From Kosakonia sp. SMBL-WEM22 (GTDB lineage: Bacteria > Pseudomonadota > Gammaproteobacteria > Enterobacterales > Enterobacteriaceae), in the NCBI RefSeq assembly GCF_014490785.1, contig NZ_CP051488.1, forward strand, positions 2,914,001 through 2,978,000: a stretch of DNA of 64,000 nt. The letters are read 5' to 3'. The translations under genes and the position numbers were made by a program. Below the pieces are notes generated by a model. That model was not told the origin of the DNA and did not search any database. It saw only the letters and a program-made list of their open reading frames with translations. Positions 36,397 to 45,598 of this stretch are shown here, in pieces. The stretch's first letter is position 1, and each line of letters begins with the position of its first letter.

Positions 36397-37177
36397 AGCC
36401 ATCTCTCCTGTTTGTTAGCGCCTTTTCTTCTTTTTTTTGATACTCGGACATACGTTCCAACCAGTGATGAACATCCCGGACGTCGTTCAGCCGCCACTGT
36501 GCGTGGGTTTCGCCTGAACCGACTTTAATCGAGATACCGCCCCGTTTATTGACGGTTTCAAAACCATGTTCATCAGTAAGATCGTCACCAAGAAACACCG
36601 GTTTCCTGCCGGTGAAGGGCGGCGTGCGCAGAAAGGCTTCAATGGCCGCGCCCTTATGAATATCTGATGGTTTTAGTTCAACCACGCATTTGCCTGGCTG
36701 CATAGCCAGTTGCGGAAAGGTATCAACCATCTGTTGGGCCAGGGCAAAAACCGCTTCTTCATACTGCGGTGCCTGGCGATAGTGCAGTGCGAATGCCATC
36801 CCTTTGGTTTCCAGCACGACGCCGTCAAGCGACGCCAGCCCTTGCCGAAGCGCCTGCTCCAGCGGAATAAGCACCTCTTTCGGTAATGTCACCCGTTCAG
36901 TTTGACCTGAGATATCGCGACGCTCTGCCCCGTGAACACCGGCAAGCGGGAAACGATATGGTTTAACAAGCTCATCAAGCTCGCTAATTGAGCGCCCTGA
37001 AATTAACGCCAGCGCGCCGTTATTCATCTCTGCAAGCAATGAAAGTCTGATCAGCACCTGTTCCGGAATGAAAACGTCATCCGGGCGCGGTTTAATATCA
37101 GCGAGGGTGCCATCCAAATCGAAAAAAAAGGCAAAATCACCGGAAAAGAGAGGCGGTTTTGATAACGCGTCGTCCAC
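36371..37177 (-). CDS. otsB: Trehalose-6-phosphate phosphatase OtsB
   Basis: A 268-residue HAD-superfamily phosphatase completing trehalose synthesis. HAD motif I FFFDLDGTLADIKP carries the nucleophile Asp20 and Asp22; motif II is LALISGRSISEL and motif IV is FLGDDLTDEHGF. The start is GTG at 37177, after GGAGG. Its 3' end overlaps otsA, giving otsBA coupling. Confidence 0.96.
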   Translation of the reverse strand: MDDALSKPPLFSGDFAFFFDLDGTLADIKPRPDDVFIPEQVLIRLSLLAEMNNGALALISGRSISELDELVKPYRFPLAGVHGAERRDISGQTERVTLPKEVLIPLEQALRQGLASLDGVVLETKGMAFALHYRQAPQYEEAVFALAQQMVDTFPQLAMQPGKCVVELKPSDIHKGAAIEAFLRTPPFTGRKPVFLGDDLTDEHGFETVNKRGGISIKVGSGETHAQWRLNDVRDVHHWLERMSEYQKKEEKALTNRRDGYESLSRSI

Positions 37178-37245
37178 CCTTGTTTCCTCCTTACATTCAT
37201 CATGTGAGCCGATATTTCGCTGCGGCCCATTATCATTAGCTATGT

Positions 37246-37253
37246 AAGTATAG
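37246..37253 (-). promoter_or_regulatory. Sigma-S-like -10 of otsBA
   Basis: Minus-strand CTATACTT, the extended -10 preferred by RpoS, about 70 bases upstream of otsB. otsBA is a classic RpoS-dependent operon in E. coli, which supports the call. Confidence 0.6.
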
Positions 37254-37285
37254 ACAGTGTGACGCCGCTCGCCATTTTAACAATG

Positions 37286-37315
37286 AAAGACCAGCCGCAT
37301 TCGCGGCTGGTTAAA
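37286..37315 (-). terminator. Rho-independent terminator after araH
   Basis: Stem CCAGCCGC / GCGGCTGG with a four-base loop, followed on the minus strand by TCTTTCATT. It ends araFGH before the otsBA promoter. Confidence 0.8.
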
Positions 37316-37362
37316 GGGGGAATTACACTGAGAGGTTGTGTCGATAATTTAAGCAGTTAGCG

Positions 37363-38346
37363 TTATACCGTGCGCTTCGCTTTCTGCTTGTAACGGTCGA
37401 AGATCACTGCTGCCAGTAGGATCAGACCGCGGACGACATACTGTGAGAAGGGGGAGATATTGAGCAGGTTCATGGCGTTCTCAACGGTGCCAAGAATCAA
37501 AATACCGGCCACCACATACGAGATTTTTCCTATGCCACCCTTAAGTGAAACACCACCCAATACGCAGGCTGAGATGACAATCAGCTCATAACCAATCGAC
37601 GTCATCGGCTGTCCGCTGGTCATGCGCGAAGCGAGAATAATCCCCGCCGCCGCCGACACCAGCCCGGAAAGCACAAAGATAATGATTTTAGTGCGCACCA
37701 CCGGCACACCTGCCAGCCGCGCGGCCTCTTCATTACCGCCAATCGCCAGCGTGTTGCGGCCAAAGGTGGTGCGGTTCAGCAGAAAGCCGAAGATAATCAG
37801 GCAGCCGACCGTCAGCCAGATTGGCGCAGGTAAACCGAGCCAGTTAGCATAGCCAAGTTCGAAGAAGCGCTCATCTTCGATACCGACCGCTTTACCGTCG
37901 GAGATGATATAGGCCAGACCGCGTACAATCTGCATGGTCGCAAGTGTTGTGATCAGGGCGTTGATCTTTAAGCGGGCGATGACAAAGCCATTAATAAAGC
38001 CGCTGACCACGCCGAGCAGCAGGCCGGCGGCGACGCCGATCCACAAGCTTTCGCTGAGGTTAATCACCACCGCCGTAGTCACACCGGCACAGGCAATCAC
38101 CGAGGCGACCGAGAGGTCGAAATCGCCGGACGCGAGGCAGAAGAGCATGCCGCAGGCGACCATGCCGGACATGGAGATCGCCAGCCCTAACCCCTTCATA
38201 TTGACGAAGGAGGCGAAGTTCGGCACAAACACCGCGCAGCCAATAAACAGCACGGCGAAGACCACCAGCATGCCAAACTGATCCCAGATGCGCCCGACGC
38301 TAAAGGGCGACTTTTTCGGCGCGCGGGCCGTTGTTAAAGATGACAT
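37363..38346 (-). CDS. araH: L-arabinose ABC transporter permease AraH
   Basis: A 327-residue RbsC/AraH-type permease with about ten hydrophobic helices, for example VVFAVLFIGCAVFVPNFASF and GLLLGVVSGFINGFVIARLK in parts. The family EAA-like region is GGNEEAARLAGVPV. It forms the channel of the high-affinity arabinose importer with AraG and AraF. It lies 14 bases after araG. Confidence 0.95.
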   Translation of the reverse strand: MSSLTTARAPKKSPFSVGRIWDQFGMLVVFAVLFIGCAVFVPNFASFVNMKGLGLAISMSGMVACGMLFCLASGDFDLSVASVIACAGVTTAVVINLSESLWIGVAAGLLLGVVSGFINGFVIARLKINALITTLATMQIVRGLAYIISDGKAVGIEDERFFELGYANWLGLPAPIWLTVGCLIIFGFLLNRTTFGRNTLAIGGNEEAARLAGVPVVRTKIIIFVLSGLVSAAAGIILASRMTSGQPMTSIGYELIVISACVLGGVSLKGGIGKISYVVAGILILGTVENAMNLLNISPFSQYVVRGLILLAAVIFDRYKQKAKRTV

Positions 38347-38360
38347 CGTATTCTCCTTAC

Positions 38361-39875
38361 TCAGGCGACCGCCTGGCTCACTTTTGGCATAGCCAGGCTC
38401 AACACCTGCTGTTCATCACCCTGACCGTGTAACACCTCACCGGCAATCTCCCCTTCGCGCATCACCACGATGCGGTCGGCAACGCCGAGCACTTCGGGCA
38501 GGTCGCTTGAAGCAAAGAGCACCGCGACGCCACGCGCGGCCAGCGCGTAGATCACGTTGTAGATCTCATGCTTGGCACCGACATCAATACCGCGCGTCGG
38601 CTCATCGAGCAGGATCACTTTCATCTCCTCCGACAGCCAGCGCCCAAGGATCGCCTTCTGCTGGTTGCCGCCAGAGAGATTCATAATCAGTTGTTCGGCG
38701 CCGGGGGTTTTGATATTGAGCGCGCGAATATGGTGCGCGGCGTTTTCGCTCTCCCAGCCATCGTTAATCAGGCAGCCTGCGCGGATATATTTGCGCCGGG
38801 CGCTGATATTGATGTTCTCCTGCACCGAGTGCACCGGGATAATCCCCTCGGCTTTACGGTCTTCCGGGCAGAGCATCATTCCTGCGCGAATGGCATGGGC
38901 CGGTTTCTGGATGTTGATCGCTTCGCCATCGATAAAGACCTGGCCTTCGGTGATCTTCGTCCCGCCGAACAGCCCTTTCATCAGCTCGCTGCGCCCGGCA
39001 CCGACCAGGCCAAAGAGGCCAACGATTTCGCCGCTGCGCACGTTTAAGCTAATGGGCATGCGCACGCCAGGTGCTTTCACCTGCTCCAGCCGTAGACGCT
39101 CTTCGCCATACGAACGGGGCTGCCAGCCATAGATATCGCCCAGCTCGCGTCCGACCATTGCTTGCACCAGTTGATCGTGGTTGACCTGCTGCATATCGCT
39201 GAAGGTGCGCACGTAGCGACCATCTTTAAACACGGTAATGGCGTCGCTAAGGGCAAAGATCTCCTCCATGCGGTGGGAAACATAGAGGATCACCCTGCCC
39301 TCTTTGCGCAGCTCGCGGATGATGCGGAACAGGTTGTCGATTTCACGCGCCGACAGGGAGCTGGTCGGTTCATCAAAGGCGATCACTTTGGCATTGCGCG
39401 CCAGCGCTTTGGCGATCTCCACCATCTGCCATTGACCAATAGAGAGATACTTAAGCGGCGTTTGCGGATCGATATCCAGCCCAAGATGCTGTAATTGCAG
39501 GCCCGCTTCGTAGTTGAGCAGCGAGCGGTTCACAATGCCGCCTTTTTGCGGCAGTTGACCAAGGTAGATATTTTCCGCGACGGTCATCTCCGGCACCAGG
39601 TGCAGCTCCTGGTAGATGATCGCCACGCCGGCGTTGAGCGCCGCGGTGGTGTCGCTAAACACCACCTCTTCGCCTTTGATCGCCAGCGTGCCGCCTGTGG
39701 GCGCATAGTTACCGCTGAGGATCTTCAGCAGGGTGGATTTCCCCGCGCCATTTTCGCCCATCAGTGCGTGTACCTGACCGGCGTAGCAGTCGAAGGTGAT
39801 ATCGCTCAGCGCTTTCACGCCGGGAAAGGTTTTGCTGATGCCGCGAAACGAGAGATAGTGAGTGGAGTGTTGCAT
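38361..39875 (-). CDS. araG: L-arabinose ABC transporter ATPase AraG
   Basis: A 504-residue tandem ABC ATPase. The first half has Walker A GENGAGKSTLLKIL, the signature LSIGQWQMVEIAKAL and Walker B VIAFDEPTSSL. The second half has the degenerate Walker A GLVGAGRSELMKGLF and the signature LSGGNQQKAILGRWL. I start at ATG 39875 (MQHSTHYLSFRG), giving the E. coli length; 14 further codons upstream are open but unlike the family. Confidence 0.96.
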   Translation of the reverse strand: MQHSTHYLSFRGISKTFPGVKALSDITFDCYAGQVHALMGENGAGKSTLLKILSGNYAPTGGTLAIKGEEVVFSDTTAALNAGVAIIYQELHLVPEMTVAENIYLGQLPQKGGIVNRSLLNYEAGLQLQHLGLDIDPQTPLKYLSIGQWQMVEIAKALARNAKVIAFDEPTSSLSAREIDNLFRIIRELRKEGRVILYVSHRMEEIFALSDAITVFKDGRYVRTFSDMQQVNHDQLVQAMVGRELGDIYGWQPRSYGEERLRLEQVKAPGVRMPISLNVRSGEIVGLFGLVGAGRSELMKGLFGGTKITEGQVFIDGEAINIQKPAHAIRAGMMLCPEDRKAEGIIPVHSVQENINISARRKYIRAGCLINDGWESENAAHHIRALNIKTPGAEQLIMNLSGGNQQKAILGRWLSEEMKVILLDEPTRGIDVGAKHEIYNVIYALAARGVAVLFASSDLPEVLGVADRIVVMREGEIAGEVLHGQGDEQQVLSLAMPKVSQAVA

Positions 39876-39945
39876 AACGTCTCCGTGAAGCAGTTGAGGG
39901 TACGACAGGCTCCCCATTCACACGGGGAGCACAACCGACAGAGCA

Positions 39946-40926
39946 TTACAGTCCTTTCTTCGCCAGCTCTTCTTTGAAATTATCGCGGGTGATCAGCACC
40001 ACATCGGTCACTGCGGTGAATTTCGGCGGCTCAACGCCTTTCGTCACCCAGTTGTAGAGCAGTTCGCTGGTTTTGTAGCCGTGTACGTCCGGGCTTGGCA
40101 GCAGGGAGCCATAGAAGCCGGTGGCCTGCCCTTTCGACAGCTCGCTTACCGCATCGACACCGTTAATACCGATCCCGATCACATCCGCCGCTTTAAAGCC
40201 CTGGCCTTCGGTGGCGCGTACGCCGCCGAGCACGGTGTTATCGTTCATACCCAGCACCAGCCAGTGCTTCACTTCCGGGTGCTGTACCAGCAGGGAGTTA
40301 CCGGCATCGAATGCGCCGGGGATATCGTTAGATTTGGTCGGCACCTGGTAGATCTGTTTTTCCGGGAAACCCGCTTTTTTCAGCGCGTCCATCGAGCCGG
40401 TGGTGCGACGACGTGCGGTGTCGAGTTCGTTAGCGGTAATGGCCATCACGCCGGTCTCTTTCACATCCCAGCCGCGTTTTTGCATCTCTTTATAGAGCTC
40501 TTCACCCTGGCGCGCGCCAATTTCGCTGGCCGCCATCATCACCAGCGGAACGGACTCCATCGGCTTGCCTTTGGCGTTGACGAACTGGTCATCGACAGCA
40601 ATCACTTTCATGTCGTAACCGCGTGCTTTTGCCACAATGGCGGAGCCGAGTTTCGGATCCGGTGTACAGATGACAAACCCTTTCGCGCCGCTGGCCGCCA
40701 GGCTATCAATGGCGTTCAGCGTTTTTTCGCCATCCGGGACGGCGATTTTAATCACCTCGAAACCTAACTCTTTGCCCGCTTTGTCAGCGAATTTCCACTC
40801 GGTCTGGAACCAGGGCTCTTCCGGCTGTTTAACCAGAAACCCGAGCTTCATGGTTTCAGCGATAGCGGATTGTGACATAACGGCAGCCAGGCCGATGGCC
40901 GCCAACGCTTTAGTGAATTTGTGCAT
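39946..40926 (-). CDS. araF: L-arabinose periplasmic binding protein AraF
   Basis: A 326-residue periplasmic sugar-binding protein with a signal peptide MHKFTKALAAIGLAAVMSQS ending AIA. The mature part starts ETMKLGFLVKQPEEPWFQTE. The ligand regions EPWFQTEW and GMNDNTVLGGVRA match the arabinose-binding protein. The ATG at 40926 is preferred over an upstream one because it gives a standard signal peptide. First gene of araFGH. Confidence 0.96.
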   Translation of the reverse strand: MHKFTKALAAIGLAAVMSQSAIAETMKLGFLVKQPEEPWFQTEWKFADKAGKELGFEVIKIAVPDGEKTLNAIDSLAASGAKGFVICTPDPKLGSAIVAKARGYDMKVIAVDDQFVNAKGKPMESVPLVMMAASEIGARQGEELYKEMQKRGWDVKETGVMAITANELDTARRRTTGSMDALKKAGFPEKQIYQVPTKSNDIPGAFDAGNSLLVQHPEVKHWLVLGMNDNTVLGGVRATEGQGFKAADVIGIGINGVDAVSELSKGQATGFYGSLLPSPDVHGYKTSELLYNWVTKGVEPPKFTAVTDVVLITRDNFKEELAKKGL

Positions 40927-41244
40927 GGTAAACTCCGGCTTAAACACGCTTTTATGTAGGGAACAGAAATAATTGGTATTGTTAAAAGTTAAAAAAACAA
41001 GGCATTAGCGCCCAGGCACCAGATGGACATCTGTGCTGGAAATAGTTTTAGCGGGAAATTGATTCTCCATAGGAGAGCGACATCACACGGCTGAATTACA
41101 GTAATTCCGTACATAAATTCAGCGAATTTAACCATAAAGTCAGCGGCTTTTGTCAGACAAATCGCATGAGTTAAAGCAGGATAATCCATAACGTCAGCCA
41201 GCTTATCCTTGTACCCGGCCGCAGGGCGCGGCCGGGCGAAACGA
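40927..41244 (-). promoter_or_regulatory. araF upstream region
   Basis: About 318 bases without a gene. On the minus strand AGCACAGATGTCCAT at 41023-41037 resembles one AraC half-site (TAGC-N7-TCCATA) with mismatches at both ends; no good second repeat 21 bases away was found. TGTGATGTCGCTCT nearby is at best half a CRP site. Expected AraC/CRP control is therefore only weakly supported. Confidence 0.3.
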
Positions 41245-41802
41245 TTACCAGCGGTAGTAGATATGATCGGCGTGATCGCGAACGGGTTTTTCGTCACCCA
41301 GCAGACGCGCGGCAAGGGTGAAGGCAAAATCGAAAGCGTGTCCCAGCCCTTTGCCGCTGATCAGGTTGCCATCTTCAACAACGGGCGCATCAACATACTC
41401 ACCGTCGCGCACCTGCTGATAGAGATCGCCGGAGCAGACATACCGACGCCCGTTCAGCAGAGTGTTGCCACCCAGCACGCGCGCAGCCGCGGAGCAGATT
41501 GGACAGATCAGTTTACCCGCCGCATCGTGGGCTTTTATAAATTGCACGACGTCGCTGCTGGCGGCGAGATTAACGCTGCCCTGCGGCCCGCCGGGCAGTA
41601 CGATGGCATCAAACAGCATCCCTTGCCGCTCTGACAAGGTGCTGTCTGCCACCATGGGAATGGTGTGATAGCTGACCACCGCGCGGGAATCCGCGCAGGC
41701 CAGTGTCTCTACTTCAATCTCTAAACGGCGCAAAATATCAATGGTGATAATCGCTTCCGCTTCCTCAAAACCCGGCGCTAACAATACCGCCACTTTTTTC
41801 AT
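41245..41802 (-). CDS. DJ-1/PfpI-family protein
   Basis: A 185-residue DJ-1/ThiJ/PfpI-fold protein, most like the DJ-1/YajL branch. The nucleophile elbow Cys103 is in LICPICSAAARVLGG, and the conserved Glu is in LAPGFEEAEAI, near residue 14. Family members act as glyoxalase/deglycase-like or redox protectors, but the substrate here is unknown. It stands alone, away from arabinose genes, with AGGAG-like GGAGTCGGTC before the ATG. E. coli has no such gene at this place. Confidence 0.85.
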   Translation of the reverse strand: MKKVAVLLAPGFEEAEAIITIDILRRLEIEVETLACADSRAVVSYHTIPMVADSTLSERQGMLFDAIVLPGGPQGSVNLAASSDVVQFIKAHDAAGKLICPICSAAARVLGGNTLLNGRRYVCSGDLYQQVRDGEYVDAPVVEDGNLISGKGLGHAFDFAFTLAARLLGDEKPVRDHADHIYYRW

Positions 41803-41920
41803 GACCGACTCCTTGCCAATTAAGGTCAGGTGAAACAGGTGGCGTTATTGTTGATCAAAACAGCGTTTCAAAATCCTCGCTGCGTCACAGACCCGCTGCC
41901 GGGTATCGATAAAGTGCGCG

Positions 41921-42172
41921 TTAGTGCGCTTCACCCTGCGGAGTAAACTTCAGTTCAATCAGCGCAATGGCTTTTTGAATCGCCCGGCGCGTCACCGGAT
42001 CGGCGGCGGCAGGATGGGTCGAGAAGTCGATGGTTTTAAGCTGGTTAGCCATTTTTTCACGCACTTCAACCGGCGCGATAACGTCAATGACATCAAGGAT
42101 CTGTTTGATGACCAGCTGGCAGGCGACAACGTCAGAGACCAGCTCCTGGTCCGCGGGGGTGTTTTGCGACAT
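41921..42172 (-). CDS. yecJ: YecJ, DUF2766 family protein
   Basis: An 83-residue small cytoplasmic protein of unknown function, same family as E. coli YecJ. Recognised by VVACQLVIKQILDVIDVIAP and ALIELKFTPQGE near the end. The ATG at 42172 has AAGGAG five bases upstream, so I reject the 57 upstream codons in the open frame. It lies next to azuC, as in E. coli. Confidence 0.88.
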   Translation of the reverse strand: MSQNTPADQELVSDVVACQLVIKQILDVIDVIAPVEVREKMANQLKTIDFSTHPAAADPVTRRAIQKAIALIELKFTPQGEAH

Positions 42173-42256
42173 GGGAAGCTCCTTATTGAAAAGGGCGCCA
42201 TAGTAGCGGGAAACGGCGGGCAAGAGTAGTTTTGCGCGTGGCCGCGTTGCGCAGAG

Positions 42257-42288
42257 GCAAAAAAACCTGCCGCAGCAGGTTTTTTTAT
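42257..42288 (-). terminator. Terminator of azuC/AzuCR RNA
   Basis: AAAACCTGC / GCAGGTTTT hairpin with runs of A and T on the two sides, directly after the azuC stop codon on the minus strand. Confidence 0.88.
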
Positions 42289-42290
42289 TC

Positions 42291-42374
42291 TCAGAACATC
42301 GCGCCAGGCGGTACGTCCTTGAATGTCTTGCAATAAGTTTCAAACATATGCTTCAGGATTTTACGCAGTTTCAT
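42291..42374 (-). CDS. azuC: AzuC small protein (dual-function AzuCR RNA)
   Basis: A 27-residue amphipathic small protein. It begins MKLRKILKHMFETYCKTFK and ends DVPPGAMF; this matches E. coli AzuC (28 residues) except for a few substitutions and a missing final Arg. An extra ATG lies just before, so MMKLRK is possible. GGAG precedes it. In E. coli the transcript also works as an sRNA (AzuCR) under CRP repression. Strong hairpin follows. Too short for standard gene callers. Confidence 0.9.
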   Translation of the reverse strand: MKLRKILKHMFETYCKTFKDVPPGAMF

Positions 42375-42588
42375 CATTCACTCCGGCAAATAGTCAGGGA
42401 GGCCTCAAGCCTTAATGGGCGACATAATATGACGCTCGTCACAAAAATCAATCTATCTGAGAGCGAAATCACGTTTCAAAAATCAAAAATGGCGTAGTTT
42501 TATTAGCAATCCGATTACAAATCCGACAGTTAGCGCGCTAAAACTTTTTTTAGCTTCTTCAATTATTTTTGTGAATGGCAGACGCTTG

Positions 42589-44010
42589 ATGACCGACAGT
42601 TTCCCAAGGCAAACGCGAGGCGCGGTTTCTCCCGCTGCATTACTGGTGGCCGGCGCGTTCTTTATGGAGTTTATCGATGGCACAGTGATCGCTACCGCGC
42701 TGCCTGATATGGCAAAGAGCTTTGGCGTCGAAGCGGTCACGCTCAATATCAGCATCAGCGCCTATCTCATCACCCTTGCCGTCTTGATCCCCGCAAGCGG
42801 TTGGATCGCCGATCGCTTCGGCGCACGCACCGTTTTTACACTGGCGCTGGCGATCTTCACCTTCGCCTCGGTGCTGTGCGGGCTCTCAACCAGTGTTGAG
42901 ATGTTTGTGGCGATGCGCATTCTGCAGGGGATGGGAGGCGCGCTGATGGTGCCGGTCGGGCGGCTGGCGGTGCTGCGCACCACGCCGAAACATCAGCTGA
43001 TTACCGCGATTGCTACGCTCACCTGGCCTGCGCTTGTGGCACCGATTATTGGCCCGCCGCTCGGCGGGTTTATTACCCACTACGCCGACTGGCGCTGGAT
43101 CTTCTTTATTAATGTGCCGCTCGGTTTGCTGGGGATGGCGCTGGCGCTGCGCATCATTCCCAACATTCGCGAAGAGGAGCGCCGCCCTTTCGACTTAACC
43201 GGCTTTCTCTCCACCAGCGTGGCGATGGTAAGTTTCGTTTATGCATTGGAAGCACTCGGTTCGCAACACCCGCCCGGCGGATTAACGCTGGTACTGCTGG
43301 CGCTCGCCGCGGTGATGTTTGCCTTTACGCTGCGCCATTTTCGTCGCCACACGTGGCCGATGATCCGCCTCGACGCGATGCAGGTGCCGACATTTCGCGT
43401 CACCATGTACGGCGGCTCGCTGTTTCGCGCTTCAATCAGCGCCGTGCCGTTTCTGCTGCCGCTGCTGTTTCAGGTCGGGTTTGGGATGGATCCCTTTCAT
43501 GCCGGGCTGCTGGTGCTGGCGGTGTTTGCCGGGAATTTGTCCATTAAACCGGCGACCACGCCGCTTATCCGCTGGCTTGGCTTTCGCAAACTGCTGTTGA
43601 TTAACGGCGCGCTCAATGTGATTGCGCTGCTGGCCTGTGCGTTTCTCACCGCCGATACGCCGGTGTGGCTGATCTTTGTCATCCTCTATCTTGGCGGCGT
43701 CTTTCGCTCGGTGCAGTTTACCGGCGTCAGTACGCTGGCGTTTGCCGATGTGCCATCTGCGCAGATGAGCTATGCCAATACGCTGTTTAGCACGGCAACA
43801 CAGCTGGCGGTGGGGCTGGGTATTACGCTTGGCGCGATTGGCATTCGCCTGGGGGAGCATATCAGCGGCTGGTTAGGGATCGGCGGGATAGAGGGGATCA
43901 GTTTCCGGCTGGCGTTTGTCTTTATTGCGTTGATCTGTCTGGTGGGCATGTTTGATACGCTGCGCTTGACGAAGGATGCTGGCAGTGCGGTATCGCAGAA
44001 AAGTCGTTAA
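42589..44010 (+). CDS. MFS exporter, DHA2 (14-TM, MdtD-like) family
   Basis: A 473-residue drug:H+ antiporter-2-type transporter resembling E. coli MdtD. Motif A follows helix 2 (SGWIADRFGARTVFTLAL), MRILQGMGGALMVPVGRLAV is motif B-like, and WRWIFFINVPLGLLGM is the family segment after helix 5. The start is uncertain: ATG 42589 (MTDSFPRQTRG) is preferred over GTG 42571, neither with a strong ribosome site. Substrate unknown. No adaptor or regulator gene is adjacent. Not found here in E. coli. Confidence 0.87.
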   Translation: MTDSFPRQTRGAVSPAALLVAGAFFMEFIDGTVIATALPDMAKSFGVEAVTLNISISAYLITLAVLIPASGWIADRFGARTVFTLALAIFTFASVLCGLSTSVEMFVAMRILQGMGGALMVPVGRLAVLRTTPKHQLITAIATLTWPALVAPIIGPPLGGFITHYADWRWIFFINVPLGLLGMALALRIIPNIREEERRPFDLTGFLSTSVAMVSFVYALEALGSQHPPGGLTLVLLALAAVMFAFTLRHFRRHTWPMIRLDAMQVPTFRVTMYGGSLFRASISAVPFLLPLLFQVGFGMDPFHAGLLVLAVFAGNLSIKPATTPLIRWLGFRKLLLINGALNVIALLACAFLTADTPVWLIFVILYLGGVFRSVQFTGVSTLAFADVPSAQMSYANTLFSTATQLAVGLGITLGAIGIRLGEHISGWLGIGGIEGISFRLAFVFIALICLVGMFDTLRLTKDAGSAVSQKSR

Positions 44011-44014
44011 ACAG

Positions 44015-44172
44015 CAATGCCGGATGGCGGCTTACGCCTTATCCGGCCTACGGGTGCGCATAGCGAAATTTGCTCCCGTAGGCCTGATAAACATAGCGCC
44101 ATCAGGCAAAGCAGACACCGGTGGCAAGCTGCCTGCCCGTAGGCCTGATAAGCGCAGCGCCATCAGGCAAGG
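44015..44172. repeat. BIME with three REP units
   Basis: Three palindromic units: CCGGATGGCGGCTTACGCCT...ATCCGGCCTACG at about 44018-44052, then GTAGGCCTGATAAACATAG...CATCAGGC at about 44077-44107, then an almost identical copy GTAGGCCTGATAAGCGCAG...CATCAGGC at about 44138-44168. They fill the gap between two convergent genes. Confidence 0.88.
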
Positions 44173-44178
44173 TGACTA

Positions 44179-44817
44179 TCAGGCCAGCACTTCACGTACG
44201 AAGGCTTCGATCTCTTTGTTCTGACAATTTTCAAAGAAGCACTGCTGGAAACGCTCGCCGGAAACGGCGGTTTTCACCAGCTCGCGATCGATGGCGCGCA
44301 GCGTATCGAGATAGTTCTCTTTAACTACCGCGGCTTTTACCTGGTTCAGGATCCCGGCGTTACGCACCTGCGGCTCTTTACGCTCCGGCGGGTAACCTTC
44401 CCCATTGCGGCCGGTAAAGGCTTTCTCAAAAATAAAGCGCACATTCAGCTCGGCGCCCCAGCCAAAGCCTTTGGCGAACGGCAGCGCCAGCGCGTTACCG
44501 TTATTGATCTGCGCGAACAGGAACGCATCGGCCGGATCGATACAGTAACCGCAGACCACGCCCGGATGAATGTTCAGCGACATCAGCGCGCCCTGCCCGG
44601 TGCCGCAGCCAGTCACCACGAAATCCACCGCTTTAGAGTTGAGCAGAATGCTGGCCATAATGCCGAGGTGGATATAGGTGAGATGATGGTCATTTTCGTC
44701 GCTCATGCCGACGTTATACACCGGGAAATCTTTCTCATCGGCAACGGTTTTCAGCTCTTTGAGAATGATGGCGTTTTTCGCCGCCTGGCTGTTTTCCATC
44801 ATCAGTGCAATTTTCAT
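44179..44817 (-). CDS. RpiB/LacAB-family sugar-phosphate isomerase
   Basis: A 212-residue member of the RpiB/LacA/LacB superfamily of pentose- and hexose-phosphate isomerases. The catalytic loop VVTGCGTGQGALMSLN (Cys near residue 69) and GVVCGYCIDPADAFLF match the fold; the C-terminal half is longer than RpiB (149 residues). I start at ATG 44817, placed six bases after AGGAG. It stands alone with no kinase or transporter beside it, so the sugar is unknown. Closely related genes exist in Klebsiella-type genomes (recalled, not searched). Confidence 0.85.
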   Translation of the reverse strand: MKIALMMENSQAAKNAIILKELKTVADEKDFPVYNVGMSDENDHHLTYIHLGIMASILLNSKAVDFVVTGCGTGQGALMSLNIHPGVVCGYCIDPADAFLFAQINNGNALALPFAKGFGWGAELNVRFIFEKAFTGRNGEGYPPERKEPQVRNAGILNQVKAAVVKENYLDTLRAIDRELVKTAVSGERFQQCFFENCQNKEIEAFVREVLA

Positions 44818-45038
44818 TTTCATCTCCTGTAGACGTGCTTCGGATAGCAAAGGTTACCTAAACCTTACTACCTCACAAACATACTTTCAAATTTAGTGAA
44901 AAATGGTTTTAAAAATCAAAAGCCGCCTCACAGTTTTGAGCGGCCCGCTCCTGCCGTCCTGATTAGTAGAGGGTGTTCGGGGGGTTATTCCGACGATTGC
45001 CGCGCGGAGGGCAGCATTAAGATGAGAAGATGGAAAAA

Positions 45039-45389
45039 ATGAAGCAGAGCAACGTCATGAAGAGAGTCGTTATTGCCGCCACGCTGTTACTCCTTGCCGG
45101 GTGTACCATCACCAAAGAAGCAGAAGTGAGCAGCGTGGACACCACCAGCGGCGTGGTGCGTCTGAGCTTTAACCAGCCGATGATGCAGACCGCGCGCTAC
45201 GATGAGTATGTCGCCCAGGGCACCGCTAACAAACAGTGCCAGCAGTTGGGTTATGCTACCGCCGTGGCATTTGGTCAGCCGGTGCAGACCTGTAGCTTGA
45301 TCAGCGGTTCAGGCTGCATGAACACCAAAATCACCATTCAGTATCAGTGTCGCGGTATCGCTATCGATCCCAACCGCGCGGCCTGGTAA
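45039..45389 (+). CDS. yecR: YecR-family lipoprotein
   Basis: A predicted lipoprotein of about 116 residues. The lipobox LLAGC follows a short hydrophobic stretch (VVIAATLLLLAGC), so the mature protein begins at that Cys. Four later Cys residues (KQCQQLGY, TCSLISGSGCMN, YQCRG) could form disulfides. Several in-frame ATGs exist (45030, 45039, 45057); 45039 follows GGAAAAA. E. coli yecR lies at this place and is controlled by FlhDC. Function unknown. Confidence 0.8.
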   Translation: MKQSNVMKRVVIAATLLLLAGCTITKEAEVSSVDTTSGVVRLSFNQPMMQTARYDEYVAQGTANKQCQQLGYATAVAFGQPVQTCSLISGSGCMNTKITIQYQCRGIAIDPNRAAW

Positions 45390-45598
45390 ATTCTTAAGCC
45401 AGCCATTAGCGCTGGCTTTTTCTTTTATTAATAATCAAAACAATTCTCATTTATTTAAATATCACCCCGGCAATGCGTGTTATTCGCATTCTCTTTATTA
45501 ATCAAACGCTTTATTATTTTACCTTTTGCAAATAATTAAATAACAAATTATAGTGGCGGCACTTTCCCCTGTTATATTTTTAATTCCGGAGCCGTGCG

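Noticed and set aside
41023..41037. Full AraC operator at araF
   Set aside because: Only one degenerate half-site is seen; no second direct repeat at the required 21-base step.
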